Part shown: piece after piece, positions 7,216-14,277 of the stretch
How positions within the stretch are numbered: the first letter of the stretch is position 1
How the letters are laid out: every line of letters begins with the position of its first letter
Source: Croceimicrobium sp963974215
GTDB lineage: Bacteria > Bacteroidota > Bacteroidia > Flavobacteriales > Schleiferiaceae
DNA: 64,000 nt
Reading direction: 5' to 3'
Assembly (NCBI GenBank): GCA_963974215.1
Contig: CAXBBL010000014.1
Span: 1 to 64,000, forward strand
Made by a program: the position numbers and the translations under genes
Notes under the pieces: generated by a model
What the model was told of the DNA's origin: nothing
What the model saw: only the letters and a program-made list of their open reading frames with translations
Databases searched by the model: none

Positions 7216-7764
7216 ATGTTAACCATGCAAATATTAGCAAATGCCTCAAAAGGCACAAATCCTAAACGTTTAAGTTTTTCACAGTCAGCAACAAATCGTT
7301 GCTGGGCTGTTACAAATTCAACTGAAATAGCAACAAATCGTTGCACCGCTGTTGCAAACCTGCAACAAACCAAGTTTCAGAAAGGCTATTTCAAAGATTA
7401 TCTCACTCCCGCTGAACGAAACCTTATCACCGAATGGGTTTTTTCGGTAGTGGGTCGATCAAAGCAAGAGCTGAAAGCCCGCAACCGTGAAGGCAAAATA
7501 GCCAAAGACAGGGCTATGGCCAGCACCTTTCTGCACTTAAAGTATGGCCTTACCCTTCATTTTGTAGCGGATAGCATCGAAAGGAATTCTGCCAGTGTAG
7601 TAAATCACTGCAAAACCATTTACAAGGGCCTATTCTATGCCAGTGATTTAAAGAAGTGTTGCGAACTCGAAGCGCAGCTGAATAAGCTCATGCCTGGCAA
7701 AGGCAATTTATTTCTGCCTACTAATCAAATTAAATCTTTTTATGACTCTTACCGCATTAGATAA
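7216..7764 (+). CDS. DnaA domain IV-like DNA-binding protein, candidate replication initiator
   Basis: 182 aa. The C-terminal half resembles DnaA domain IV: AKDRAMASTFLHLKYGLTL aligns with the helix before the DnaA helix-turn-helix, and FVADSIERNSASVVNHC-K corresponds to the 'GRDHTTVxHAC' DnaA-box reading helix, with S/N replacing D/H. No AAA+ domain is present. The first ~55 residues are low-complexity because the DNA there carries GCAAC/GTTGC inverted repeats. Likely role: recognition of the element's own origin repeats and recruitment of the host replisome. It starts the replication block and overlaps the next gene by 23 nt. Confidence 0.72.
   Translation: MLTMQILANASKGTNPKRLSFSQSATNRCWAVTNSTEIATNRCTAVANLQQTKFQKGYFKDYLTPAERNLITEWVFSVVGRSKQELKARNREGKIAKDRAMASTFLHLKYGLTLHFVADSIERNSASVVNHCKTIYKGLFYASDLKKCCELEAQLNKLMPGKGNLFLPTNQIKSFYDSYRIR
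7288..7366. repeat. GCAAC/GTTGC dyads inside the initiator gene
   Basis: GCAACAAATCGTTGC occurs twice exactly (7288-7302 and 7330-7344), each a perfect 5-bp-arm palindrome, 42 bp or four helical turns apart. A third dyad, GTTGC-N6-GCAAC, follows at 7351-7366. They share their core with the iterons at 8257-8350 and are probably initiator or operator sites. Confidence 0.65.
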
Positions 7765-8167
7765 AGCCCTTTGGTTGCAAAGTTTGAAATGGCCCAAGTC
7801 GATCTTAGAAACTCTTGATAATCGTGACCGTATCAAGTACCAGTTGGCTTTAGACAATGCCATTAACTTTTACATTGAGTTAAGCGAATTAGGTTACTCC
7901 AGTGTAAGAGAGTGCATTTTTAAGGCCAGTGTAAATAAAGGTGCGGGCCGCAGCTCTGTTAATACCAGTCTAGTATTAACACAAACCTTATTAGAGATTA
8001 GCGAAGCCGATCAGCCCAGCGAATTAGGGCCAGGGATATTAGATGATTTAGAACTACTGAAACTCAATTTTAGCAGCTTCTTTCAATTCATTATGTGCCT
8101 TCGCGCACCCAGCACCACCATTACAGTACCAAAAAGTGAGCAAAGGCCCCAAAAGATTTTTCTATAA
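7742..8167 (+). CDS. Unknown protein of the replication block
   Basis: 141 aa, mostly helical and soluble, with no recognised domain. The central part (VRECIFKASVNKGAGRSSVN) is basic and glycine-rich. It overlaps the end of the DnaA-like gene by 23 nt and is followed 33 bp later by the winged-helix gene, so it is expressed with the replication proteins and may be an accessory replication factor. Confidence 0.7.
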   Translation: MTLTALDKALWLQSLKWPKSILETLDNRDRIKYQLALDNAINFYIELSELGYSSVRECIFKASVNKGAGRSSVNTSLVLTQTLLEISEADQPSELGPGILDDLELLKLNFSSFFQFIMCLRAPSTTITVPKSEQRPQKIFL

Positions 8168-8200
8168 ATCCTATGGGGCCCAACTCCAAAAAAGCAAACC

Positions 8201-9832
8201 ATGAAAAGCACCTATTTAAAAGCGCATGAACGCTTTCCATACTATTTTGAACCCTCAGCAACCCCCCAGCAACAGCCCAGCAACAAAGGAGCAACAACGG
8301 AGCAACAGCGGAGCAATACGGCTGCAATTAACCAGCAACAGCCCAGCAGTGACCCTTGCAACGTGGCAAATTGGTCTGATTTTACTCAATTACAACCCTA
8401 TACAGCCCTTAAACCAAGTTTTGGTAAAAACCTAGTTCCTCAGTTCGAATTACTCAAGGAATATGCCAAGCGGTATAATACTCAAGTAAAGAAGAGGCGC
8501 GAAACTTTGGAGAGAGAGCTAAAACAGCTGAGGGAAAAAGGATCAGTTGCGCTGGATAGAATAACCCTTCTAAAAAATACTTTGGCTAGTGATCCTTACC
8601 AGCAATTGCGCAGCGGGCATCATTTATTGATGAAGGAGCTAATAGTAATTGCCCGCGATGCTGTCAACTACAATAACATTTACCTAAGCAAAGAAGGTCT
8701 GAATAAGATCGAGTTAAATCAGCCCTTCCATATTGAAACGAGTTACCCTGCTTTAATGAACCGTTTACTGGTGGCCAGTGAAAGCACGATCTACCGGCAA
8801 TTAAAAAGGCTTCAAATAGCGGGCTTTTTAGCCCCCGATCCTGAAGGCAAAGACCCCAACTACGGCAAGGTATTTCACGGGACAAACGCGCCCTTAGAAC
8901 TGTTAATAAACCCCTCAATTCTGCTGATTTTCGACGAGTCCAACCCCGATTTTCAGCCCGAAATTCAGTTGCCCACCGAAACCGAAAACAGCGGGCCCTG
9001 GGCTGGCTTCCGTGCAAAATGCAATCATATAATCTCTTTAAAAAGTATTGGAAATAGCTTAATAGAGGAAATGTTGAATTCTGAACAAGTTCAGAATGAC
9101 CAATTGACTTTGGCCAAGCCAAAGGATAGAACCTCAAAAAAAAGAACCCCGAAAAAGTGTGCAAAATCTCAATTTGAGGGCAGTGCCTCTGATCCGATAG
9201 TTTTAAACGAAATTAGAAGGGCAGTGCATGGAAAAAGAAGGACCTGGCGCGCGGGCGACTTTGGAGGCGACTTTAAAAAATTAATCTATGCCCGCGTATA
9301 TCTGTTATTGCAAGCGGCCTTAGAACAGCTTTGGGCCAATCAAACCATTTACACCGGTGTAATTCGCAAAACAGAAACCTATCTGATTGAAAATTACTTT
9401 AATGGCGTGGGCAATGAAGCTGAGCTGGATAAACGAGTATCACAAATTTTAGAAATTATTCAGCACAATGCTAAGTACATCAAGGCTAATCCTGGCAACC
9501 GATTTGCCCAATTACCTCTCCAGTATTTTAATAAAAAACGCCAAGCCAAGGATAAAGAAGATTATTCAGGCTTTATGGGCCAAGTGCGCTTATTTAAGAA
9601 GCGCCAAGAATGGACTGAATTCGACCAAAAGAAAAAAGAAGCCTTTGCAAAAAGGAACCAATTAATTCAGCTTAAAAAATACCTACGCAAAGTCGAAAAA
9701 GAACGCTTAAGCCTCGCGAAATATCAGCGCTGCACCGGCTGGGTAGAGCAAAACACCCCTCTTGTAAGTGATTATTTCCATAAATGGGCCGCTTTCAATC
9801 AAGCATTGCCCGCTAACAACTCAATTCAATAG
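8201..9832 (+). CDS. Winged-helix replication protein (candidate Rep) containing the iteron array
   Basis: 543 aa. Residues ~18-55 are Gln/Ser/Asn-rich and encoded by an exact 11-bp DNA repeat. A coiled-coil (about 80-115) precedes a winged-helix segment (about 150-240) with the recognition-helix pattern LVASESTIYRQLKRLQIAGFL. The C-terminal half is basic, helical and lysine-rich. The combination of initiator-style winged helix, embedded iterons and an adjacent DnaA-like gene suggests an origin-binding protein. No helicase, primase or nuclease motif is visible, so strand opening would rely on host factors. The assignment as initiator is inference; a transcription regulator is the alternative. 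Confidence 0.7.
   Translation: MKSTYLKAHERFPYYFEPSATPQQQPSNKGATTEQQRSNTAAINQQQPSSDPCNVANWSDFTQLQPYTALKPSFGKNLVPQFELLKEYAKRYNTQVKKRRETLERELKQLREKGSVALDRITLLKNTLASDPYQQLRSGHHLLMKELIVIARDAVNYNNIYLSKEGLNKIELNQPFHIETSYPALMNRLLVASESTIYRQLKRLQIAGFLAPDPEGKDPNYGKVFHGTNAPLELLINPSILLIFDESNPDFQPEIQLPTETENSGPWAGFRAKCNHIISLKSIGNSLIEEMLNSEQVQNDQLTLAKPKDRTSKKRTPKKCAKSQFEGSASDPIVLNEIRRAVHGKRRTWRAGDFGGDFKKLIYARVYLLLQAALEQLWANQTIYTGVIRKTETYLIENYFNGVGNEAELDKRVSQILEIIQHNAKYIKANPGNRFAQLPLQYFNKKRQAKDKEDYSGFMGQVRLFKKRQEWTEFDQKKKEAFAKRNQLIQLKKYLRKVEKERLSLAKYQRCTGWVEQNTPLVSDYFHKWAAFNQALPANNSIQ
8257..8350. repeat. Array of 11-bp iterons (AGCAAC-N5), candidate replication origin
   Basis: The hexamer AGCAAC or a one-to-two-base variant begins at 8257, 8268, 8279, 8290, 8301, 8312, 8323, 8334 and 8345: nine units with an exact 11-bp period. 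A TGCAAC follows at 8357. As 11 is not a multiple of 3, the repeat runs through all three codon phases and cannot be a protein repeat; it must be kept for its DNA sequence. Such helically phased iterons mark plasmid and phage origins. Confidence 0.8.
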
Positions 9833-9834
9833 TT

Positions 9835-10305
9835 ATGACCCCAACAGAAATTTACCAAAACCAGCAACGGAAAAAAGGAACTTGTATTGAATACCGTTGC
9901 ACCTCTAAAGCCCACCCCAAAAAAGCCGGTAGATGCCATAAGCATTATGCGAGGTATTTTAAACAAAAGCACCCGGCTGCTTATGCCTTTCAACGATTAA
10001 AAACAAATGCAAGGGTTAGAGGCGTGGCCTTTAATCTTTCCTTACAGGAATTTAGACAGTGGGCCAAAGAAACGGGCTACTTAGACAATTGCGGACGTAA
10101 AAAGAAAAACCTAACAATTGATCGCATTAACCGTGACAATCCTTTAGGCTATCACATAGACAATATTCAAGTGCTTACAAATGGTGAAAATGCCCGTAAA
10201 TATTATGCTTTTGAAGCTAAGGGCTTAGAATATCCGAGCCAAGAACCTGAAGCATTTGACAGCATGGATGAAATGAAAATAACCTCTGATGAAATGGCAT
10301 TTTAA
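9835..10305 (+). CDS. HNH-like endonuclease
   Basis: 156 aa. An N-terminal Cys/His cluster (C-x4-C ... C-x2-H, about residues 17-36) suggests a zinc-binding module. The C-terminal part has the HNH-type core LTIDRINRDNPLGYHIDNIQ followed by TNGENARK, the pattern found in small phage HNH nucleases. It starts 2 bp after the winged-helix gene stop and overlaps the next gene by 1 nt. In other phages such enzymes take part in packaging or homing; here no intron or terminase is seen nearby, so the role is open. Confidence 0.75.
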   Translation: MTPTEIYQNQQRKKGTCIEYRCTSKAHPKKAGRCHKHYARYFKQKHPAAYAFQRLKTNARVRGVAFNLSLQEFRQWAKETGYLDNCGRKKKNLTIDRINRDNPLGYHIDNIQVLTNGENARKYYAFEAKGLEYPSQEPEAFDSMDEMKITSDEMAF

Positions 10306-10730
10306 TGAAAAGGCGACCACCCGAAAAATCAAGCTGGAAAGATGCCAGCGAAATGAAAGCAAAAGCAAAATTCAAGTTGATTTTTTACAAAGTTTCAATA
10401 CACGATGATCCAAAAAAGCTTATTAAACTGGAAATGGTATTTCCTAATGCTAGATACAATACCAAGGGCCAGCAAAACACTGTTGAAATCAATCGTAAAT
10501 CTGAGGACTGGCTAATTAATGAACTAGAAAGGAGAATGCTTTTAAACCCTGCTTTCGATGCCTGGCAAGTTGCTTTTCTAATCGACAATCAATCGACTGG
10601 CTACCCTCAAAAAATATTGCGCTACTACGAAAAAGTGTTGACCGGCAACCCAAGGCGAATTAGTTCGGATGATTGGGGCTTAGCTACTAAGAAAATGCAT
10701 GAAATTTTAACCAATAAGGTAACAAGTTAA
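10305..10730 (+). CDS. Unknown protein
   Basis: 141 aa, soluble, no recognised domain. It begins basic, has a short strand-rich middle (KLEMVFPNARYNTKG) and a helical C-terminus. Its start codon overlaps the HNH gene's stop by one base (TAATG), so the two are translated together. Confidence 0.7.
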   Translation: MKRRPPEKSSWKDASEMKAKAKFKLIFYKVSIHDDPKKLIKLEMVFPNARYNTKGQQNTVEINRKSEDWLINELERRMLLNPAFDAWQVAFLIDNQSTGYPQKILRYYEKVLTGNPRRISSDDWGLATKKMHEILTNKVTS

Positions 10731-10733
10731 GTA

Positions 10734-11273
10734 ATGAGTAAAAACCAAAATATTCCAATCAGAATTCAAGGATATAAAGGGCCAATAATTCATTTAACTG
10801 TAACAAGAAATTGGTTCGATGCCATTGCTTACGGAGATAAAAAAGAAGAGTACCGAGATAACAAACCTTATTGGCAATCTCGTTTAGCAAAATTTCAATC
10901 CTACAAATTAAATGAGCGGGTATTAGCACTATTGAAAAATGGCTATGGAAATGTTCCTTCAGTCCTTTGCTCAGTCGGTGCCATAACTGAGGGTTTTGGA
11001 ATTGAGAAATGGGGTGCAAAACCTAACAAAACAGTTATCATAATTCAATTAACTGAAGTACTGGCCATTTATGACCCGAAAAAATACGCAAGGCCAAAAA
11101 CTCGCGGTCAATTATTGGAAAATCTTAAAAATGGCATTGCTAGTGAAGTTGTGGCCATTAATGAAGAGATTACAAATATATGCTTAGATGGCTGGCTAAA
11201 TTTTGAAAATCAATACCAAGTAAGGCCCTCTGAAAACCCTGGCTGGGTAGTTTACCAAACTAATAATCAATAG
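10734..11273 (+). CDS. ASCH/PUA-like domain protein
   Basis: 179 aa. The N-terminus IIHLTVTRNWFDAIAYGDKK followed by EEYRDNKPYWQSRL is the hallmark of phage-encoded ASCH-domain proteins (beta-barrel, PUA-like fold) in which the KxEEYR segment lines a putative nucleic-acid cleft. ASCH proteins are thought to bind RNA or modified nucleotides, and some degrade RNA; activity here cannot be read from sequence. It starts 3 bp after the upstream stop and belongs to the same rightward operon. Confidence 0.8.
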   Translation: MSKNQNIPIRIQGYKGPIIHLTVTRNWFDAIAYGDKKEEYRDNKPYWQSRLAKFQSYKLNERVLALLKNGYGNVPSVLCSVGAITEGFGIEKWGAKPNKTVIIIQLTEVLAIYDPKKYARPKTRGQLLENLKNGIASEVVAINEEITNICLDGWLNFENQYQVRPSENPGWVVYQTNNQ

Positions 11274-11311
11274 ATGAACCTAAAGGATCAAAGCATTTAA
11301 GCTAAATTAAT

Positions 11312-11815
11312 ATGAAACGAAAACTGAAAAATACCTTACTAGGTATGCTCTTTATGGGGACTGCTTTCAAGCTAATTGCTAGTAAAAAATCAAGTGGCTT
11401 TTTTCCTCTCAATACAGATAATGAAAAGCGGCTTTGTGATGCATTTGGTTGCGGACACTTTGGCGCGCCTAGAGGTAGCAAGGATCATAAGGGCATTGAT
11501 TTTAAAACCAGTAAATCCGAAAGAATAAGAGCGCCATTCGATTGTAAAATAATACGGTATGGCTTTCCTTATGAAAACGATAAGAGTCAGGAATTAATGG
11601 AAATTAGAGGGCTTAATCAATACAGCGATTATACTGCAAAAATAATGTATATCAAGCCCACGCTGCCAGTTGGGGCAACGGTCAACAAAGGATCAGCCCT
11701 TTGTTTGGCCGGTGATATTTCTGAAAAGTTTGGCGCCCCTATGACCCCTCATGTTCACTTTGAACTATACAAAAACGGTGTATTGATTAATCCTGAGCCT
11801 TTTTTTAAATGGTAA
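11312..11815 (+). CDS. M23 (LytM-type) peptidoglycan endopeptidase with N-terminal membrane segment
   Basis: 167 aa. A basic N-terminus and a hydrophobic stretch (about 8-24) precede an M23 metallopeptidase core. The zinc ligands are visible: HKGIDF (His59, Asp63) and HVHFEL (His147, His149). The enzyme should cut peptide cross-links in peptidoglycan, for entry or lysis. It is the first of three muralytic genes in the element, the others being at 21469 and 24917. The domain is compact, without the usual coiled coil of host LytM proteins. Confidence 0.87.
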   Translation: MKRKLKNTLLGMLFMGTAFKLIASKKSSGFFPLNTDNEKRLCDAFGCGHFGAPRGSKDHKGIDFKTSKSERIRAPFDCKIIRYGFPYENDKSQELMEIRGLNQYSDYTAKIMYIKPTLPVGATVNKGSALCLAGDISEKFGAPMTPHVHFELYKNGVLINPEPFFKW

Positions 11816-11830
11816 ATTAACTCAAAAAGC

Positions 11831-12034
11831 ATGACTCAACAGAGATTAAAAGAGTTGCAAGAATCAATGACTGATGAAGCACTTATAAAACAAGTAGAAA
11901 AGCAAATATCTGAACTTGCAAGAACTGGTGGTAGAAGCCATAGAATGTGTGTACCCCCAATGCCAGAAGATACGGATATGATATTAAGTGAACTTGTAAG
12001 AAGGTATAAACGAGCGTTGGCAAATGAACGCTAA
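11831..12034 (+). CDS. Small conserved phage-type protein
   Basis: 67 aa, helical, with a central CVPPMPEDTDMILSELVRR segment of a kind seen in small proteins of Bacteroidetes temperate phages. Function unknown. The last codons and the stop (12032-12034) lie inside the left half of a 131-bp palindrome, so the natural C-terminus may have been altered when that structure was inserted. Confidence 0.6.
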   Translation: MTQQRLKELQESMTDEALIKQVEKQISELARTGGRSHRMCVPPMPEDTDMILSELVRRYKRALANER

Positions 12035-12159
12035 CGTTTAGTATATGAAAAGTAGGCGATTGCGAAACACTAAACTTTCGGTTAAGCACAAATTTTGATA
12101 CAAGCTTAAAGCCTTGAATTTACTACTAATTCGCCTATTTTTTATATACATTGTTAGCG
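12029..12159. repeat. 131-bp imperfect palindrome (attC-like) preceding the MerR cassette
   Basis: The outer arms CGCTAAC and GTTAGCG, with inner arms GTATAT / ATATAC and TAGGCGA / TCGCCTA, fold into a long interrupted hairpin. The overall form (short complementary ends, bulged inner arms, large loop) is that of integron attC sites, but the core GTTAGCG deviates from the consensus GTTRRRY. ACCGCTAAC recurs inverted at 13552-13560, just after merR, so the three cassette genes are bracketed by these ends. Confidence 0.6.
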
Positions 12160-12188
12160 GTTCGGGTTTCTTTCTTTTCAGTCCTAAT

Positions 12189-12671
12189 TTACAAGGATTT
12201 TAAGAATTGAATATAGGTTTCGGCTCTTGATTCTGCTATATGGTCAAAGGTGTAAAGGGAAACGCTCATTATTAGAAGTCCTACTGCAACACCTCTAATT
12301 AGTTCGTTACGCCAAAAAAATATCGTCAAAGCTAAGCCAATAATAAAGATTGCTATTTCTACTTTTTTTATGATGTTGAAGCTCTTTATCACTTTTTCCA
12401 TTCTTGGTATTTCTTCAACTTGGATACTTTTAGGCGTTTCTCTGTAAAAAGTGCTTACTCGTTCAATGTCTTTTGAAGTTCTAAAAATCACACCAACGCA
12501 AATGACTAAAAGCAGAATTGATAATGGAATCGCAGAATAAGCTAATCCCTTTAGAAAGATTTTTTGTTGAAAGAGAAAAAAGATTGAAGATGCGATAAAT
12601 ATTATCGAAGCAATAGCACCAACCGTGCATTGAGCTTTTTCACCATTGAAGTAAGCTATGATACTATCCAT
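12189..12671 (-). CDS. Membrane protein of the MerR cassette
   Basis: 160 aa with about four hydrophobic helices (near 13-35, 42-62, 98-117 and 123-142). No recognised family. It overlaps the upstream membrane gene by 8 nt and is transcribed with it from the region opposite the MerR regulator. The orientation is opposite to the surrounding virus-like operon, which supports an inserted cargo cassette. Confidence 0.7.
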   Translation of the reverse strand: MDSIIAYFNGEKAQCTVGAIASIIFIASSIFFLFQQKIFLKGLAYSAIPLSILLLVICVGVIFRTSKDIERVSTFYRETPKSIQVEEIPRMEKVIKSFNIIKKVEIAIFIIGLALTIFFWRNELIRGVAVGLLIMSVSLYTFDHIAESRAETYIQFLKSL

Positions 12672-13071
12672 TAGATTTTGATTTATTTATAGCTATGATA
12701 AGTAGGATGCCAAAAAAGTAGTGTGAAACAATCGCGGCAACTACTGTTGTTTCAGCTAATGAGTTACTGAAAATGCCTTCATCTTTCATTACCAACCACA
12801 TAACCCAATCCATAGTAGCACTTGCCATTTGATAAAAAGCAAGGCCTTTTGCAACGCCCAAATGAGGTTTTTTTCTAAAAATCCAAGCCATATAACCCAT
12901 TGTTCCAAGAGACAATCCGATTAATTTGGCAATCCAATGTCCGTCTGGGGATAAATTCCAACCTGTTGCTAATGGAATTATTGAAGGCGGTAGCATACCG
13001 GCTGCGAAGTAGAAAAACTCCAATATGGCAACTGCTGTAAATAGAAATTTTAAGTCCGTTAATCTGTTCAT
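12664..13071 (-). CDS. Four-helix membrane protein, MerR target candidate
   Basis: 135 aa with four hydrophobic helices (about 9-30, 46-64, 75-96 and 108-128). I do not recognise a specific transporter signature. Its start lies 105 bp from divergently transcribed merR, with a MerR-type dyad between, so it is probably the regulated gene, followed in an operon by the 160-aa membrane protein. Confidence 0.72.
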   Translation of the reverse strand: MNRLTDLKFLFTAVAILEFFYFAAGMLPPSIIPLATGWNLSPDGHWIAKLIGLSLGTMGYMAWIFRKKPHLGVAKGLAFYQMASATMDWVMWLVMKDEGIFSNSLAETTVVAAIVSHYFFGILLIIAINKSKSNG

Positions 13072-13124
13072 AAGAATAATTTTTGTTGAAAATTCAAATA
13101 TCTGTCTTATATTTGAAACCTACA

Positions 13125-13146
13125 AGTATAGAGTATAGTCTATACT
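13125..13146. promoter_or_regulatory. MerR-type operator dyad
   Basis: AGTATAG-N8-CTATACT, a perfect 7-bp inverted repeat located between merR and the divergent membrane genes. MerR regulators bind such dyads inside promoters with a long spacer; here the site overlaps the region expected to hold both promoters. Confidence 0.7.
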
Positions 13147-13176
13147 TTAAGTTTTTTTTCAACAAATAATCAGAAA

Positions 13177-13539
13177 ATGTTAATAAGTGAATTGGCGAAG
13201 CGGGTAGGTGTATCTGTTCATACACTACGCTACTATGAAAATTATGGATTATTTAAGGGTGAAGCTGATAAAACAGTTAAGACAAATAATTACAAACAAT
13301 ATGATGAAAGTCTGATTGAAAAGATTCAATTAATTAAGGAAGCCAAGGAAATTGGCTTCACTTTGTCGGAAATAAAGGATTTGTTGGAAGATTGGTTTAA
13401 CAATCAATTGTCAGTAGATAAGAAAGTCGAAGCATTGAAAACTAAGATTATAGAAATTGACTCGAAAATCAAACAATTCAAGCGTGTTAGAAAAATGCTG
13501 ATTGAAGGAATTCAAGATGTAAAAGACGGTAAATGCTGA
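13177..13539 (+). CDS. MerR-family transcriptional regulator
   Basis: 120 aa. The N-terminal winged helix is typical: ISELAKRVGVSVHTLRYYE followed by a wing and YDESLIEKIQLIKEAKEIGF, then a dimerisation coiled coil (about 75-112). Only one cysteine occurs, at the very C-terminus, so a classical metal-binding site is not evident and the inducer is probably an organic compound or redox signal. It controls the two divergent membrane genes by position. Confidence 0.88.
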   Translation: MLISELAKRVGVSVHTLRYYENYGLFKGEADKTVKTNNYKQYDESLIEKIQLIKEAKEIGFTLSEIKDLLEDWFNNQLSVDKKVEALKTKIIEIDSKIKQFKRVRKMLIEGIQDVKDGKC

Positions 13540-13624
13540 TTGGTTTTACCTGACCGCTAACAAAGATATAAATGCACAATTGCACATATTCTGACTCTAC
13601 TAAGATTTATAAGCAGTTTAAACA

Positions 13625-13912
13625 ATGACAACCCTCAAATTTTCACGATCGCAAATCACTGATTTAGTTCAAATCTTTAGCCGGCATGAAATAGCCCCAA
13701 AAAGTGATTGTCAAAAAATGGCCCTGGGGATTGTCGAAGATTTTGTTATTACACCGCTTAAGCGAAAACTACTAAGCCAGTCGAATAGCTTTAGTTTGAA
13801 GCTAAAGGACTATCAGAAAACGGCTTTGCTGCAATACCTTCAAAGTATTGAATCTAGTAATTCCTATGAATGGGTGCAGCTCTATAAATTAGCTGATAGC
13901 GCCAGCCGCTAA
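13625..13912 (+). CDS. Unknown small protein of the virus-like operon
   Basis: 95 aa, helical, soluble, without recognised domain. It lies after the MerR cassette and before the structural genes, and converges with the small leftward gene at 13909-14133 with a 4-nt overlap. Confidence 0.6.
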   Translation: MTTLKFSRSQITDLVQIFSRHEIAPKSDCQKMALGIVEDFVITPLKRKLLSQSNSFSLKLKDYQKTALLQYLQSIESSNSYEWVQLYKLADSASR

Positions 13913-14133
13913 AGAATAGATTGCAAAAGAATCTTTACTTCCTTAGCCAAAAGCACTTTCCTTTTTTTTATGGCAGGGCTTTTGGTTAACTGTGCGCTAA
14001 GTGGATCATCATAAACCCACTTCATAAAGGTGTCATAGTTCCAAATTACTAAGTTTCGTTCCTTCAGTAAATTATAAAGCTCACGCTTACCATAAGAGCG
14101 GACCGGTGGTAAGGAAAAATCAGACTCAGACAT
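13909..14133 (-). CDS. Small basic protein, possible DNA-binding regulator
   Basis: 74 aa from the ATG at 14133 (a TTG 21 nt upstream is possible). Sequence such as YGKRELYNLLKERN followed by a Trp-rich helix and a basic C-terminus weakly resembles the small helical proteins (DUF4248-like) of Bacteroidetes elements. It is one of very few leftward genes in the operon region and is divergent from the structural block, so it may regulate late transcription. Function is not established. Confidence 0.55.
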   Translation of the reverse strand: MSESDFSLPPVRSYGKRELYNLLKERNLVIWNYDTFMKWVYDDPLSAQLTKSPAIKKRKVLLAKEVKILLQSIL

Positions 14134-14277
14134 ATTCACGCTATTGTGAATCAAAAAAGCATTGCAAATTACTCAATTTCACGCAATCACACCTCTTTTT
14201 ACGTGCTTTCACGGACTTATACAATGCATTAAATATTGACTTAACTAAGCTTTGCCGTGTTAATCAACAATTAGGCA

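Noticed and set aside
8664..9164. 166-codon leftward frame opposite the winged-helix gene
   Set aside because: It is antisense to a clear coding sequence, with Cys/Arg/Phe-rich composition typical of a shadow frame.
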